A stretch of 64,000 nucleotides of DNA, from positions 159,769-223,768 of the forward strand of contig VBFH01000022.1 of assembly GCA_005883575.1 (NCBI GenBank). Direction: 5' to 3'. This stretch comes from Chloroflexota bacterium (GTDB lineage Bacteria > Chloroflexota > Dormibacteria > Dormibacterales > Dormibacteraceae). The notes beneath the pieces are model-generated. The model did no database searches, was not told where the DNA came from, and worked only from the letters and a program-made list of their open reading frames with translations. A program made the position numbers and the translations under genes. This document shows, piece after piece, positions 35,862-43,719 of the stretch (position 1 is its first letter; every line of letters starts with the position of its first letter).

Positions 35862-36766
35862 CGTTTGAAGATCGCACGGATGAAGGAGGCAGGCTGGAAG
35901 GGAGCGAGGTCCTCGATCGTCTCCCCCACTCCGGCAAGCTTGGCCGGCACGTTCAGCTCGGATTCGATCGCGATCACCGAACCGCCCTTGGCCGAGCTGT
36001 CGAGCTTGGCCAGCGCGAGCCCGGTGATGGGGATCGACTTGTTGAACTCGCGAGCCTGAACCAGGTTCGTCAGACCGAGGACCGCGTCCAGGACGAGCAG
36101 CGACTCATAAGGTGCGCCGTCGAGAGCTTTCGCGGTTACGCGCCCGACCTTGGCAAGCTCTTCGAGCAGGTTGCGCTGGGTCTGCAGCCGGCCCGCCGTG
36201 TCCGCGATCACCACGTCATGTCCACGCTTGCGCGCCAGCTGGACGCCCTCATAGACCACTGACGCCGGGTCGGCTCCGCTCGCCCCTTCGAAGTGGGCCA
36301 CGCCCGCGCGCTCTGCCCATATGACCATCTGCTCGATTCCCGCCGCGCGGTATGTGTCCGCGGCGACGACGAGCGGACGGCGGCCCTCACCGCGCAGCCT
36401 GAACGCCAGCTTGCCGGCGGTTGTGGTCTTGCCGGCGCCGTTGACTCCGTAAAGCAGCACGCAGGCCGGTGCTCCGGCAAGCTGCAGCTCCCGCGGCTTG
36501 TTCGACATGACAGTCGTCGCGACCTCGACCAGCGCATCGACCGCCTCCTCGCGAGTCCGCGGCGCGCGGGATTGCACCCCCGCCGCGAGCTGTGACGCCA
36601 GGGCGGGTCCAAGGTCCGCGGCGATCAGGACTTCTTCCAGCTCCTCGTAGTAAGCCGCGGCCAGGGGAGGACTGAGGGCGCGGAGGCTTGCGGAGAACGC
36701 GCCGCGGGTCCGGCCGCCGACGCGCGCCCAGAAACCAGGAGGCTCGGTCTCTTTTTTGTCGCTCAG
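35858..36766 (-). CDS. ftsY: SRP receptor FtsY, probable CTG start
   Basis: FtsY is the membrane-associated GTPase that docks SRP. The G domain is intact: GVNGAGKTTTAGKLA, DTYRAAGIEQ, DTAGRLQTQ and AKLDSSAKGGS. The N-domain helices (FWARVGGRTRGAFSASL and YYEELEEVLIAADLGP) are clearly encoded in the same frame upstream of the first standard start, a GTG at 36577. No ATG, GTG or TTG precedes them. The frame opens at CTG 36764-36766, which overlaps the smc TGA as CTGA, so I place the start there (302 residues). The acidic membrane-binding A domain is almost absent. Confidence 0.93.
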   Translation of the reverse strand: MSDKKETEPPGFWARVGGRTRGAFSASLRALSPPLAAAYYEELEEVLIAADLGPALASQLAAGVQSRAPRTREEAVDALVEVATTVMSNKPRELQLAGAPACVLLYGVNGAGKTTTAGKLAFRLRGEGRRPLVVAADTYRAAGIEQMVIWAERAGVAHFEGASGADPASVVYEGVQLARKRGHDVVIADTAGRLQTQRNLLEELAKVGRVTAKALDGAPYESLLVLDAVLGLTNLVQAREFNKSIPITGLALAKLDSSAKGGSVIAIESELNVPAKLAGVGETIEDLAPFQPASFIRAIFKR

Positions 36767-39700
36767 CCTGCTTGCAGTGTGCTCGCGGCCCGCGTGGCCG
36801 GTTTGCGAATGTCGTCGAGACGGACCGAGACCAGATGGGACGAGCCGCTCTCATCGAGATGGATGCCGTACAGGGTAGACGCGTAAGACATCGTGACGTG
36901 GTTGTGTGTGATCACCAGGAACTGGCGCTGGGCGCCGAGACGGGCGACCATCTGGCCGAAGCGGTCGACGTTGGCGTCGTCGAGTGCTGCGTCTACCTCG
37001 TCGAGGATCGTGAAAGGGCTCGGATTGACCTCGTCCAGGGCGAGCACAAGCGCGAGCGCGGCCAGCGAACGCTCACCGGAGGAGAGCAGCGTCACGTTTT
37101 GCAGGCGCTTTCGCGGCGGCTGGACGAGGATCTCAACCCCACTGCGTGGACCGTCATCACCGTCGGCATGGCGCAGCGTGGCCCGACCGCCGGGATTGAG
37201 CTCGGAGAAATACTCGTGGAAGTTCGCCGCGACCGCCCCGAACACTGCTTCGTAGCGGGACTCTTCTTCCTGTCGGAGCTGGGCGATCAGGTCGTCGAGG
37301 TCGGCACGAGCTGCGGTGATGTCCTCGAGCTGCTCGGTCAGGTTCTGGTAGCGCTCTTCGAGCTCGCGGCACTCGGCCTCCGCGAGGGCGTTGGTCGGTC
37401 CGATCTCCTCGAGCCGCCGCTCCAGGGATCGCATCTCGCGCTCGCGCGCCTTGCCGCCCGGCACCTCCTCCGGTGCGACCCCGTCGGGCATGCGGGAGCG
37501 AATCTCTTCCATCCTGGCCTCCAGCAGCTCGGCTTCCCGAGCCACCAGCTCGAGATTGCCTTCGAGGGTCCCGGTGCGCAGCCGAGCGTCGATCCGCGCC
37601 TCCTCGAGCGCGACGAGGCGTCTAGCCGACTCCGCCATCTCGGCATCGTCTTCGGGCGCGTCATGCTCCGCGGCTGCCAAGGCCTCTCTTGCGGCAGCCG
37701 CCAGACCTCGCAGCTCGGGCAGCGTCTCGAGCGCCACCGCCGCAGCGTGCTCGGCTTGCTGGAGGTTCCGGCGCCGCTCATCCGATCCGCTGCCCAGGCG
37801 GACGAGGTCTTCGTCGACCAGCGCCAACTGCTTGCGCAGCGACTCCGCCCGATCTCGCCACCGGTCGCGCTCGGCCTCGCGATGCTGCAGCACCGCGCGC
37901 TGCTCGGCGACCGTACGGATCCCCTCCTCCAGCTCCCGCGCCTGCTGTCCCGCGCGGTCCTCCGCGGATGTCGCGGCGCGTTCCATTTCAGTGAGCTTTG
38001 CGGCCTCGGCCCGCTCCGCGGTACACGCTGCCTCGAGCTGGCGCGCCGTGTCGTCCAACCGTGCCGCGCCCGCGGCGCGGGCCCGGAGCTCCGCCAGCCT
38101 CGAGCGTGCGGCGAGAAGTCGGCTCGCGGCTTCCGCGGCCTCATCCGCATCGGCCTCGATCTCGGCGATCCGTTGCCGGAGGTCAGCGCCGCGCGCGTCG
38201 AGAGCCGCTCGGGGATCGGCCCCCGCCCTGAGCAGACCCTGTTCCCGATATATGCCGGCCCGGGTGACGTCGCGCCCGACGACGACGCCGCCGAGCAGCC
38301 GCCGGGCGATGAGCTCGAAGCCGGCGCGGAAGGTCACGTGGTGGTAGAGCGAATCTTCGGCCGGCTCAGGTGCGGCGACCGGGTACAGCGCGGTCAGCTG
38401 TCGGTCGCTTGCCGCCACGGATTCCGCCGCCGCGGCTTCGTTGGGCGCGGCGATGGCATCGACCAGCGGTCCAAGCACTGCGGCCAGCGCCGCCTCATAA
38501 CCGGGCTGCGCGCTTAGGACCTCGCCAAGGCGAACACCGCCTGACAACGCGGGCCTCAACGCCTCGATGCCCTCCATCTCCGAGCGAAGCCGGGCCAAAG
38601 CCAGGGCAGCCTGCTCGGCCTTCAACGCCCGCTTCTCCGCCTCGGCCAAGACCGCCTCCGCCGGAGGGATCTCTGCTGCGGCGCCCGCCGCCTTCTCGAG
38701 CAGCGCCGACTGCTCCTCCAGGAACTCACGGCGCGTGCGCAGCCCGGCCAGCGCCGAAGCAGACACCAACGCGGCCCGGCGCGCCTGGTCCGCGACGCGT
38801 CTGGCGTCGATCGAGAGGCCGGGGTTGGGCTCTGCCGGCGCCGGCGGCAGCCCGGACGACCCCTCAATCGCCGTCATCGCGCCGGCGAGCTCGCTCGCAA
38901 GCTGCGAGCGCAGCGCGGTCGCGGCCTCGTGCAAAGTCCTGTTCTCATCCTCGGAACGCCTCGCCGCCTCGGCCATCGCACGGCGGTTCTCGACGCGCTC
39001 CTCTGCCAGCTGCAGCCTGTGATCGGCCTCCGAAAGCTGCAGGCGAAGCTGGCCGAGCGTCCGCTGCCGGGCCAAGCGGCGATCCTGGGCCGCCTGCATC
39101 GCGTGCCGGCTTGCCTGGAACTCCTCCTCGGTGACCCGGGATTGCTCGCGAGCCTCGATGAGGCGCCGCTCCAGCGATTGGGCCTGGGACGAGGAGCGCC
39201 GGTGCGCGTCGCGAGCCTCGCGCCACTCCTCCCACACGATGCTGCCCCGCAAGAGCTCGAGGCGAGCGCGGGCCTCAGTGGCGTCGTGCGCAGCCGCGGC
39301 CTGGGCGCGGAGCACCTCGAGCCTCGGCCCGACCTCGGTCCGAAGATCCTCGAGCCGGAGGAGGTTGGCCGCGAGCTCCTGAAGCTTCTGCACCGCCTCC
39401 TGGCGGCGGGCCTTGACGCTGCGAACCTGGGCCGCCTCTTCCAGCAGCTGCCGCCGCTCGGCCGGCGAGCAGACGACGATGTGCTCGATGTCGTGCTGGT
39501 CGATGATCGCGTAGGAGTCGACGGTCAGACCTGTCGACGCCAGCAGGTGGATCAGGTCGCGGCGTCTCACCCGCGCGCCGTTGAGGAAGTAGTCGCTCTC
39601 GCCGTCCCGCTCGATCCGGCGCTTGATCGCGACCTCGTGGTAGTCGACCGGCAGGCGTCCGGCCGAGTTGTCGAAAACCATCGAGACCTCGGCAAACGAC

Positions 39701-39972
39701 GCGCGGGAGCGACGTTCGCCGCCCGCGTAGATGACCTCCTCCATTTTGCGGCCGCGCAGGTCGCGCGCCTGACCCGAACCGAGGACCCACTTGATGGAGT
39801 CGACGATGTTCGTCTTCCCCGAGCCGTTGGGGCCGACGATGGCGGTCACGCCGCCGTCGAACTGGATCTCGGTCTGCCGGGCAAAGGTTTTGAAGCCCAG
39901 CAATTGCAGGGACCTGAGGAACAAACTGGCGGGCAGGTTAGCAGATGTAGGGGTCGGTTGCCCCTCAGGCAC
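36763..39972 (-). CDS. smc: Chromosome segregation protein SMC
   Basis: SMC is the condensin ATPase that extrudes DNA loops. Walker A GPNGSGKTN is at residues 47-55, the ABC signature LSSGERSLAAL begins near 963, and Walker B FTILDEVDAALDD lies near 987. Two long coiled coils flank a short hinge region around 500-610. At 1069 residues it is about 100 shorter than typical. The segment after the head that usually reads as IIGQG-V is IIDQHDIEHIVVCSPAERR here, an unusual variant. The GTG start shares one base with the rnc stop (TAGTG). ScpA and ScpB are not in the window. Confidence 0.95.
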   Translation of the reverse strand: MPEGQPTPTSANLPASLFLRSLQLLGFKTFARQTEIQFDGGVTAIVGPNGSGKTNIVDSIKWVLGSGQARDLRGRKMEEVIYAGGERRSRASFAEVSMVFDNSAGRLPVDYHEVAIKRRIERDGESDYFLNGARVRRRDLIHLLASTGLTVDSYAIIDQHDIEHIVVCSPAERRQLLEEAAQVRSVKARRQEAVQKLQELAANLLRLEDLRTEVGPRLEVLRAQAAAAHDATEARARLELLRGSIVWEEWREARDAHRRSSSQAQSLERRLIEAREQSRVTEEEFQASRHAMQAAQDRRLARQRTLGQLRLQLSEADHRLQLAEERVENRRAMAEAARRSEDENRTLHEAATALRSQLASELAGAMTAIEGSSGLPPAPAEPNPGLSIDARRVADQARRAALVSASALAGLRTRREFLEEQSALLEKAAGAAAEIPPAEAVLAEAEKRALKAEQAALALARLRSEMEGIEALRPALSGGVRLGEVLSAQPGYEAALAAVLGPLVDAIAAPNEAAAAESVAASDRQLTALYPVAAPEPAEDSLYHHVTFRAGFELIARRLLGGVVVGRDVTRAGIYREQGLLRAGADPRAALDARGADLRQRIAEIEADADEAAEAASRLLAARSRLAELRARAAGAARLDDTARQLEAACTAERAEAAKLTEMERAATSAEDRAGQQARELEEGIRTVAEQRAVLQHREAERDRWRDRAESLRKQLALVDEDLVRLGSGSDERRRNLQQAEHAAAVALETLPELRGLAAAAREALAAAEHDAPEDDAEMAESARRLVALEEARIDARLRTGTLEGNLELVAREAELLEARMEEIRSRMPDGVAPEEVPGGKAREREMRSLERRLEEIGPTNALAEAECRELEERYQNLTEQLEDITAARADLDDLIAQLRQEEESRYEAVFGAVAANFHEYFSELNPGGRATLRHADGDDGPRSGVEILVQPPRKRLQNVTLLSSGERSLAALALVLALDEVNPSPFTILDEVDAALDDANVDRFGQMVARLGAQRQFLVITHNHVTMSYASTLYGIHLDESGSSHLVSVRLDDIRKPATRAASTLQAG

Positions 39973-40874
39973 TAGCTGTCGATCGGTTCGCCGAATTGAC
40001 GGCTGCGCGTTTCCTGTGGCGCGGCCGGCTCGGGCGCGGCGTGCAGCGGCACGACCTCCGCAGGCTGCGGTCCGGCCTCCGGCGCGAGGGCCGACGCGGC
40101 GGGCTTCCGACTGCCGCGTGCAGTTCGGCGCGTGCGGGGCTTCGCCTGCTTCGAGGCAGGGAGCTCGGCGACCGAGCCGACAAGGGCCTCCAGAGCCGCC
40201 CGTGCCGCGTCCTGCTCCGCCTCCTGCTTGGTGGCACCGTGGCCGGTGCCGAGCGGCTCGGCGCCGGCGAACACGACCGACGTGTACTCGCGGCGGTTGC
40301 CCACGCGCGCGCCCTCGCTGTCATAGACCGGCGTCTCGCCGAAGCGCTCCTGCGCGACCTGCTGGAGGCGGCCTTTGAAGTTCTCGTCGCGGACCGGAGA
40401 GGGCAGCGCGCGATAGCGGTTGAGGTAGTAGTGGTAGGCCGCGTCATAACCCGCATCGAGGAACACCGCGCCGAGCACCGCCTCGAACGCATTCGCCAGC
40501 AATGACTTGAGGCTGCGTCCGCCCCCCTTCGCGATGCCCTTGCCCAGGTACAGATAGCTGCCCAGGTCCAGCTCCTCCGCTAGCTGCGCAAGCGTGTTCG
40601 TGTTGACCATCGCTGAGCGCGTCTGCGTCAACTCGCCTTCGGTCGCCCCGGGATGGTGCTTGTAGAGGTACTCCGCGGCGATCAGCTGTAGGACGGCGTC
40701 GCCGAGATACTCAAGACGCTCGTTGTCGCGCGGAGAGATCGACGGGTTCTCATTGGCAAAGGAGCTGTGGGTGACGGCCTCGAGCAGGAGCCCGGGATCG
40801 CGAAAGTGAATCCCGATCTTTTGCTGGAGGAGCTGCAGAGACTGAGCGAGAGGTGCAGCCTGAGGCTGTGCTAT
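39972..40874 (-). CDS. rnc: Ribonuclease III, probable ATA start
   Basis: RNase III processes rRNA precursors and double-stranded RNA. The nuclease signature [14 protein letters not shown] and the earlier [20 protein letters not shown] are in frame, as is the later [19 protein letters not shown] dsRNA-binding domain follows ([13 protein letters not shown]...[14 protein letters not shown]). The final ~60 residues are a Pro/Ala-rich tail. The first standard start, TTG 40631, lies after the signature and cannot be right. The frame opens at ATA 40872-40874, which overlaps the acpP TAG and has AGGAGAAGG upstream. A CTG at 40838 is the other option. It overlaps smc by one base. Confidence 0.93.
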   Translation of the reverse strand: MAQPQAAPLAQSLQLLQQKIGIHFRDPGLLLEAVTHSSFANENPSISPRDNERLEYLGDAVLQLIAAEYLYKHHPGATEGELTQTRSAMVNTNTLAQLAEELDLGSYLYLGKGIAKGGGRSLKSLLANAFEAVLGAVFLDAGYDAAYHYYLNRYRALPSPVRDENFKGRLQQVAQERFGETPVYDSEGARVGNRREYTSVVFAGAEPLGTGHGATKQEAEQDAARAALEALVGSVAELPASKQAKPRTRRTARGSRKPAASALAPEAGPQPAEVVPLHAAPEPAAPQETRSRQFGEPIDS

Positions 40875-41119
40875 GAGCCGGCCTTCTCCTGGATGTACTC
40901 CCAGGCCTGCCCGACCGTCGTGATCTTTTCAGCGTCCTCGTCGGGGATCTCGAGTCCGGTGTTCTCTTCGAACGCGTATATGAGCTCGACCAGGTCGAGG
41001 GAGTCGGCGTTCAGATCCTCCTGGAAGGATGCGTCCATCGTCACCTGCTCCGGCTCGCAGCCGAGGCGCTCGACGATGATGTTCTTGAAGTCCTCGAAGC
41101 TCAGCTTTTGAGTTTCCAT
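40871..41119 (-). CDS. acpP: Acyl carrier protein
   Basis: ACP carries fatty-acyl intermediates on a phosphopantetheine arm attached to Ser in [16 protein letters not shown]. The 82-residue product [21 protein letters not shown]...is of normal length and acidity. The ATG at 41117-41119 is the sensible start. No Shine-Dalgarno sequence precedes it, and a TACAGT box 12 bases upstream suggests a short-leader transcript. The order acpP-rnc-smc-ftsY is widespread. A strong hairpin separates it from the SnoaL-like gene. Confidence 0.95.
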   Translation of the reverse strand: METQKLSFEDFKNIIVERLGCEPEQVTMDASFQEDLNADSLDLVELIYAFEENTGLEIPDEDAEKITTVGQAWEYIQEKAGS

Positions 41120-41143
41120 ACGCGGACTACTGTACACGAGCAA

Positions 41144-41202
41144 GGTGATGCGGGCCCCGCCGGGGGCGGGGGGTCGCGCGGCCCCCGCCCCCACCCATCA
41201 CC
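41144..41202 (-). terminator. Large G+C hairpin between the SnoaL-like gene and acpP
   Basis: An inner perfect 11-base stem (GGGGGCGGGGG / CCCCCGCCCCC, 41162-41172 with 41182-41192) is enclosed by a 7-base outer stem (41144-41150 with 41196-41202). It begins at the stop codon of the SnoaL-like gene. There is no T-run. It probably ends that transcript and insulates acpP. Confidence 0.65.
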
Positions 41203-41945
41203 TACCGATTCGTCTTGGCCGCCTGCGGCTGCGGAGGCGCCGGCGCCATCCCCAGCTGGGTCATCAGTTGCACCTGGTCGAACATCAGGTGCAGGCTCTT
41301 GATCAGGCCTCGATCGACCTCAAAGACCTGCACGAACTCGCCCTTGACCTTGCGGCCGGTCGCCGGCACGTCACCCATCGGCGTCTTCAAGACGCCGTCA
41401 TGCGTGCCCGTGAAAACGCCTTCCACGATGACATGGTTGCCCTGGGTGAAGATGTTCTTCGCCTCGATCCGGGCATCCGGAAACGCGCTGATGAAATTCT
41501 GGTTGTACTCCTTGATCGCCTGTGGTCCCTTGAGCTTGACGTCTCCAGGCGCTGTCATTTCGCTATCGGGCGCTCCCTGGCGCGCGATGGCTTCCATGTC
41601 ATGCGCGTTGAACGCCTTCTGCCCTCGCTCGACCACAGCCCTCGCCTCGAGCTGCGTCGAGGTGGCGATCTCGTAGAGCTCGCGCGTCGGCTTCGAGTCA
41701 GCGGCCTTGTACTTCTCAAACGATGCGATCAGCTTCTCCGCCTTCGGCCCGAACGATTTCGCCGCGGCTTCGCTTTCGTAGATACCGATCGAGAGCACAT
41801 CGCCGGTCTCGCGATTGACAAGCAACATGGCTGAGCGCCCGCCTTCGTGTGTCGTGATACTCGGCAGCGCCAGCTCCGTGTACTCCTTGATGGCTTTGTC
41901 CAGCTCTGTTTTCTTGTATCTGGACTTCACAACCCCTGCGTTCAT
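41202..41945 (-). CDS. ABM-like / SnoaL-like (NTF2-fold) fusion protein
   Basis: The N-terminal ~95 residues look like a dimeric alpha/beta-barrel (antibiotic monooxygenase-like) domain: TELALPSITTHEGGRSAMLLVNRETGDVLSIGIYESEAAAKSF. Residues about 105-235 form an NTF2-fold SnoaL/ester-cyclase-like domain with FNAHDMEAIARQ, GPQAIKEYNQNFISAFPDARIE and FEVDRGLIKSLHLMFDQVQL. The catalytic role is not evident. A near-perfect ribosome-binding site, GGAGGTGA, precedes the ATG. The gene sits between fabD and acpP and is bracketed by hairpins on both sides, so it looks like a self-contained insertion in a fatty-acid gene string. Confidence 0.75.
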   Translation of the reverse strand: MNAGVVKSRYKKTELDKAIKEYTELALPSITTHEGGRSAMLLVNRETGDVLSIGIYESEAAAKSFGPKAEKLIASFEKYKAADSKPTRELYEIATSTQLEARAVVERGQKAFNAHDMEAIARQGAPDSEMTAPGDVKLKGPQAIKEYNQNFISAFPDARIEAKNIFTQGNHVIVEGVFTGTHDGVLKTPMGDVPATGRKVKGEFVQVFEVDRGLIKSLHLMFDQVQLMTQLGMAPAPPQPQAAKTNR

Positions 41946-42091
41946 CTCTCACCTCCGTGAGAACACGTCCTAACGAAGTGACCGCATGTCGAATCGAGGC
42001 GATCACCTGATCCGACGAGCGCCGCCCGCTTGGCGGCTACAGGTCGATTGTGCTCTTCCGCTGGAGAACCGGGTCAAGGCACACAAGCCCG

Positions 42092-42114
42092 GTAGGCAAC
42101 GGACGGTTGCCTAC
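42092..42114 (-). terminator. Hairpin overlapping the fabD stop codon
   Basis: A perfect 9-base stem (GTAGGCAAC / GTTGCCTAC) with a 5-base loop begins within the last two codons of fabD. A smaller 6-base hairpin follows at 42021-42037. There is no T-run. It probably terminates or attenuates the rpmF-fabD transcript before the SnoaL-like gene. Confidence 0.6.
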
Positions 42115-43031
42115 GCGGTGATCGGCAGCTCTTCGATCGCCTTCGACGTGCCGACGGCGACAGCGCTCTTGCCAGGTGCGAGCTCCCGCATCATGCCTGT
42201 CAGTGCCTTTTTGGGTCCGATCTCGATGAATGTGTCGCAGCTGGCTTCGACCAACGATGCGACGCACGATGCCCAACGCACCGGCGAGCGCAACTGCATC
42301 TCCATGACATGCGGGATGCGGTCGCCGCCCTGGTGCGGGCGGCCGGTGAGGTTCGCCATCACGGCGATCCGCGGCGTACGCCATTCGATGCGGTCGAGGG
42401 CGGCGCGCAGGCGCTCCGCGGCGGGCGCCATCAGTGGTGTGTGAAATGCGGCGCTGACGTTCAGGGGGATCACCCTCTTGGCTCCCGACGCCTGCAGCCG
42501 ATGGGTCGCGGCTTCAAGTCCGGCCGTCGTGCCGGCGATGACCGTCTGCGTCGGCGTGTTGTAGTTGGCCGGCCAGACATCGTTCATTTCCGCCAGGGCG
42601 GCCTCGATCGCCTCCGCGTCGAGACCCAACACGGCCGCCATTGAGCTCGCCCCCGCGGGTGCGGCGTCGGCCATCGCCCGGCCGCGCTCGACGACAGCCT
42701 TGAGGACATGTGGCGCGTCGGCCGAGCCTGCGGCTGCGAGCGCCGTGTACTCGCCGACCGAGTGTCCGGCCGCGGCGGCGGGTGCGATGCCGCGGCGCCG
42801 CAGCAGTTGCGTCAAGGCGAGTCCCATAAAGCACAGCACGGGCTGTGCGTTCTGGGTCAGGCGGAGCTCATCGTCGCCGGCGGTTGTGAGCAAGCGCCGC
42901 AACTCCAGGCCCGTGGCGGACGCGCAGTCATCACACAGCGCCGAGATCTCCTCATCTTCGAGAACATCGGATCCCATGCCGGGCTGCTGCGAGCCCTGGC
43001 CGGGATAGAGAAAAGCGACCTGCGCCGCCGT
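42111..43031 (-). CDS. fabD: Malonyl-CoA:ACP transacylase, start codon unclear
   Basis: FabD loads malonate onto ACP for fatty acid elongation. The catalytic Ser is in GHSVGEYTAL, with the conserved Arg in VVERGRAM and the His in AFHTPLM. The indispensable N-terminal motif (VAFLYPGQGSQQPGMG) lies in frame upstream of the first ATG (42977), so that ATG cannot be the start. Upstream, the frame meets the rpmF TAG at 43032-43034 with no ATG, GTG, TTG or CTG between. I place the start at ACG 43029-43031, directly after that stop, with AAGGAG three bases before it. GCG codons at normal spacing, or read-through from rpmF, are alternatives. Confidence 0.88.
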   Translation of the reverse strand, partial: TAAQVAFLYPGQGSQQPGMGSDVLEDEEISALCDDCASATGLELRRLLTTAGDDELRLTQNAQPVLCFMGLALTQLLRRRGIAPAAAAGHSVGEYTALAAAGSADAPHVLKAVVERGRAMADAAPAGASSMAAVLGLDAEAIEAALAEMNDVWPANYNTPTQTVIAGTTAGLEAATHRLQASGAKRVIPLNVSAAFHTPLMAPAAERLRAALDRIEWRTPRIAVMANLTGRPHQGGDRIPHVMEMQLRSPVRWASCVASLVEASCDTFIEIGPKKALTGMMRELAPGKSAVAVGTSKAIEELPITA

Positions 43032-43211
43032 CTACTCCTTGGCTTTGAGGACTTCGCGGCCGGCGTACTGGCCGCAGTTCGGGCAGATCGAGTGTGGTCG
43101 CCTTGGATGCTTGCAGTTTGGGCAGGGTTGGATCTGGACGAGCGCGAGCGCGAGGTGTGAGCGGCGGCGACCCTTCTTCGACTTGGACAGTTTGACCTTC
43201 GGTAGAGCCAT
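43032..43211 (-). CDS. rpmF: 50S ribosomal protein L32, zinc-ribbon form
   Basis: This 59-residue gene begins MALPKVKLSKSKKGRRRSH and contains the C+ zinc-ribbon pattern CPNC...CPNC before GQYAGREVLKAKE, as in bacteria with the zinc-binding L32. The ATG is at 43209-43211. rpmF directly upstream of the fatty acid genes is common. Its stop codon is in the same frame as fabD and immediately precedes it. Confidence 0.95.
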   Translation of the reverse strand: MALPKVKLSKSKKGRRRSHLALALVQIQPCPNCKHPRRPHSICPNCGQYAGREVLKAKE

Positions 43212-43233
43212 GGCCCCGAAAGTCTACGGGAAG

Positions 43234-43719
43234 CTAGCTACCGGTCGCCTGGTCGGCGGTCTCCTCGCTGACGGGCTGATTGGACTGCAGCGCCTCCACC
43301 CCGCGCCGCACCGTCCCCAGGGTGCGCGACAGGTGCGCCTCGAGCTGCTTCAGCTGCTCCAGTGCGTAGCCCTCGGCGTCGCGGATGATCTGGTCGGCCT
43401 TGGCCTGCGCATCCTTGACGACCTGGGCGGCGTGTCGCTCGGCGCGGCGCAGGACCTCATGCTCGGACGCGCTCTCCTCGGCCCTCTCGTTCGCGCGGGA
43501 CATCGTCCGCGCGGCCTCCGCGTGCGCCTCGGTGATGATCCGCTGCTGTTCCGAGACCGTCCAGTTCGCCTGCTTGATCTCATCCGGCAAGTTGAAGCGG
43601 ATCTGGTCGACGAGCTCCATCATCTCGTCCTCGTTGACCATCACCTGAGTCGACAGCGGGACGTGGCGTGCGTTCTGGATCAGGTACTCGAAACGGTCAA
43701 GCAGCTCGTCGACCTTTAT
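43234..43719 (-). CDS. SepIVA/DivIVA-like coiled-coil protein, probable ATA start
   Basis: This 161-residue acidic coiled-coil protein opens IKVDELLDRFEYLIQNARHVPLSTQ and continues MMELVDQIRFNLPDEI, then a long helix of E, A, R and D to the end. The opening aligns well with mycobacterial SepIVA (VFEALDELSAIVEEARGVP...), a DivIVA-family septum protein. The frame has no ATG, GTG or TTG at this point. The codon at the conserved start is ATA 43717-43719, overlapping the coaD TAA, with AAGGAG eight bases upstream. An internal ATG 32 codons on would delete the conserved head. The frame is open far upstream in coaD and rsmD but that is not coding. Confidence 0.85.
   Translation of the reverse strand: MKVDELLDRFEYLIQNARHVPLSTQVMVNEDEMMELVDQIRFNLPDEIKQANWTVSEQQRIITEAHAEAARTMSRANERAEESASEHEVLRRAERHAAQVVKDAQAKADQIIRDAEGYALEQLKQLEAHLSRTLGTVRRGVEALQSNQPVSEETADQATGS

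Noticed and set aside
41144..41202. Large hairpin considered as a riboswitch or small RNA
   Set aside because: It is a simple long G+C stem beginning at a stop codon, with no multi-helix core; a terminator is the plainer reading.
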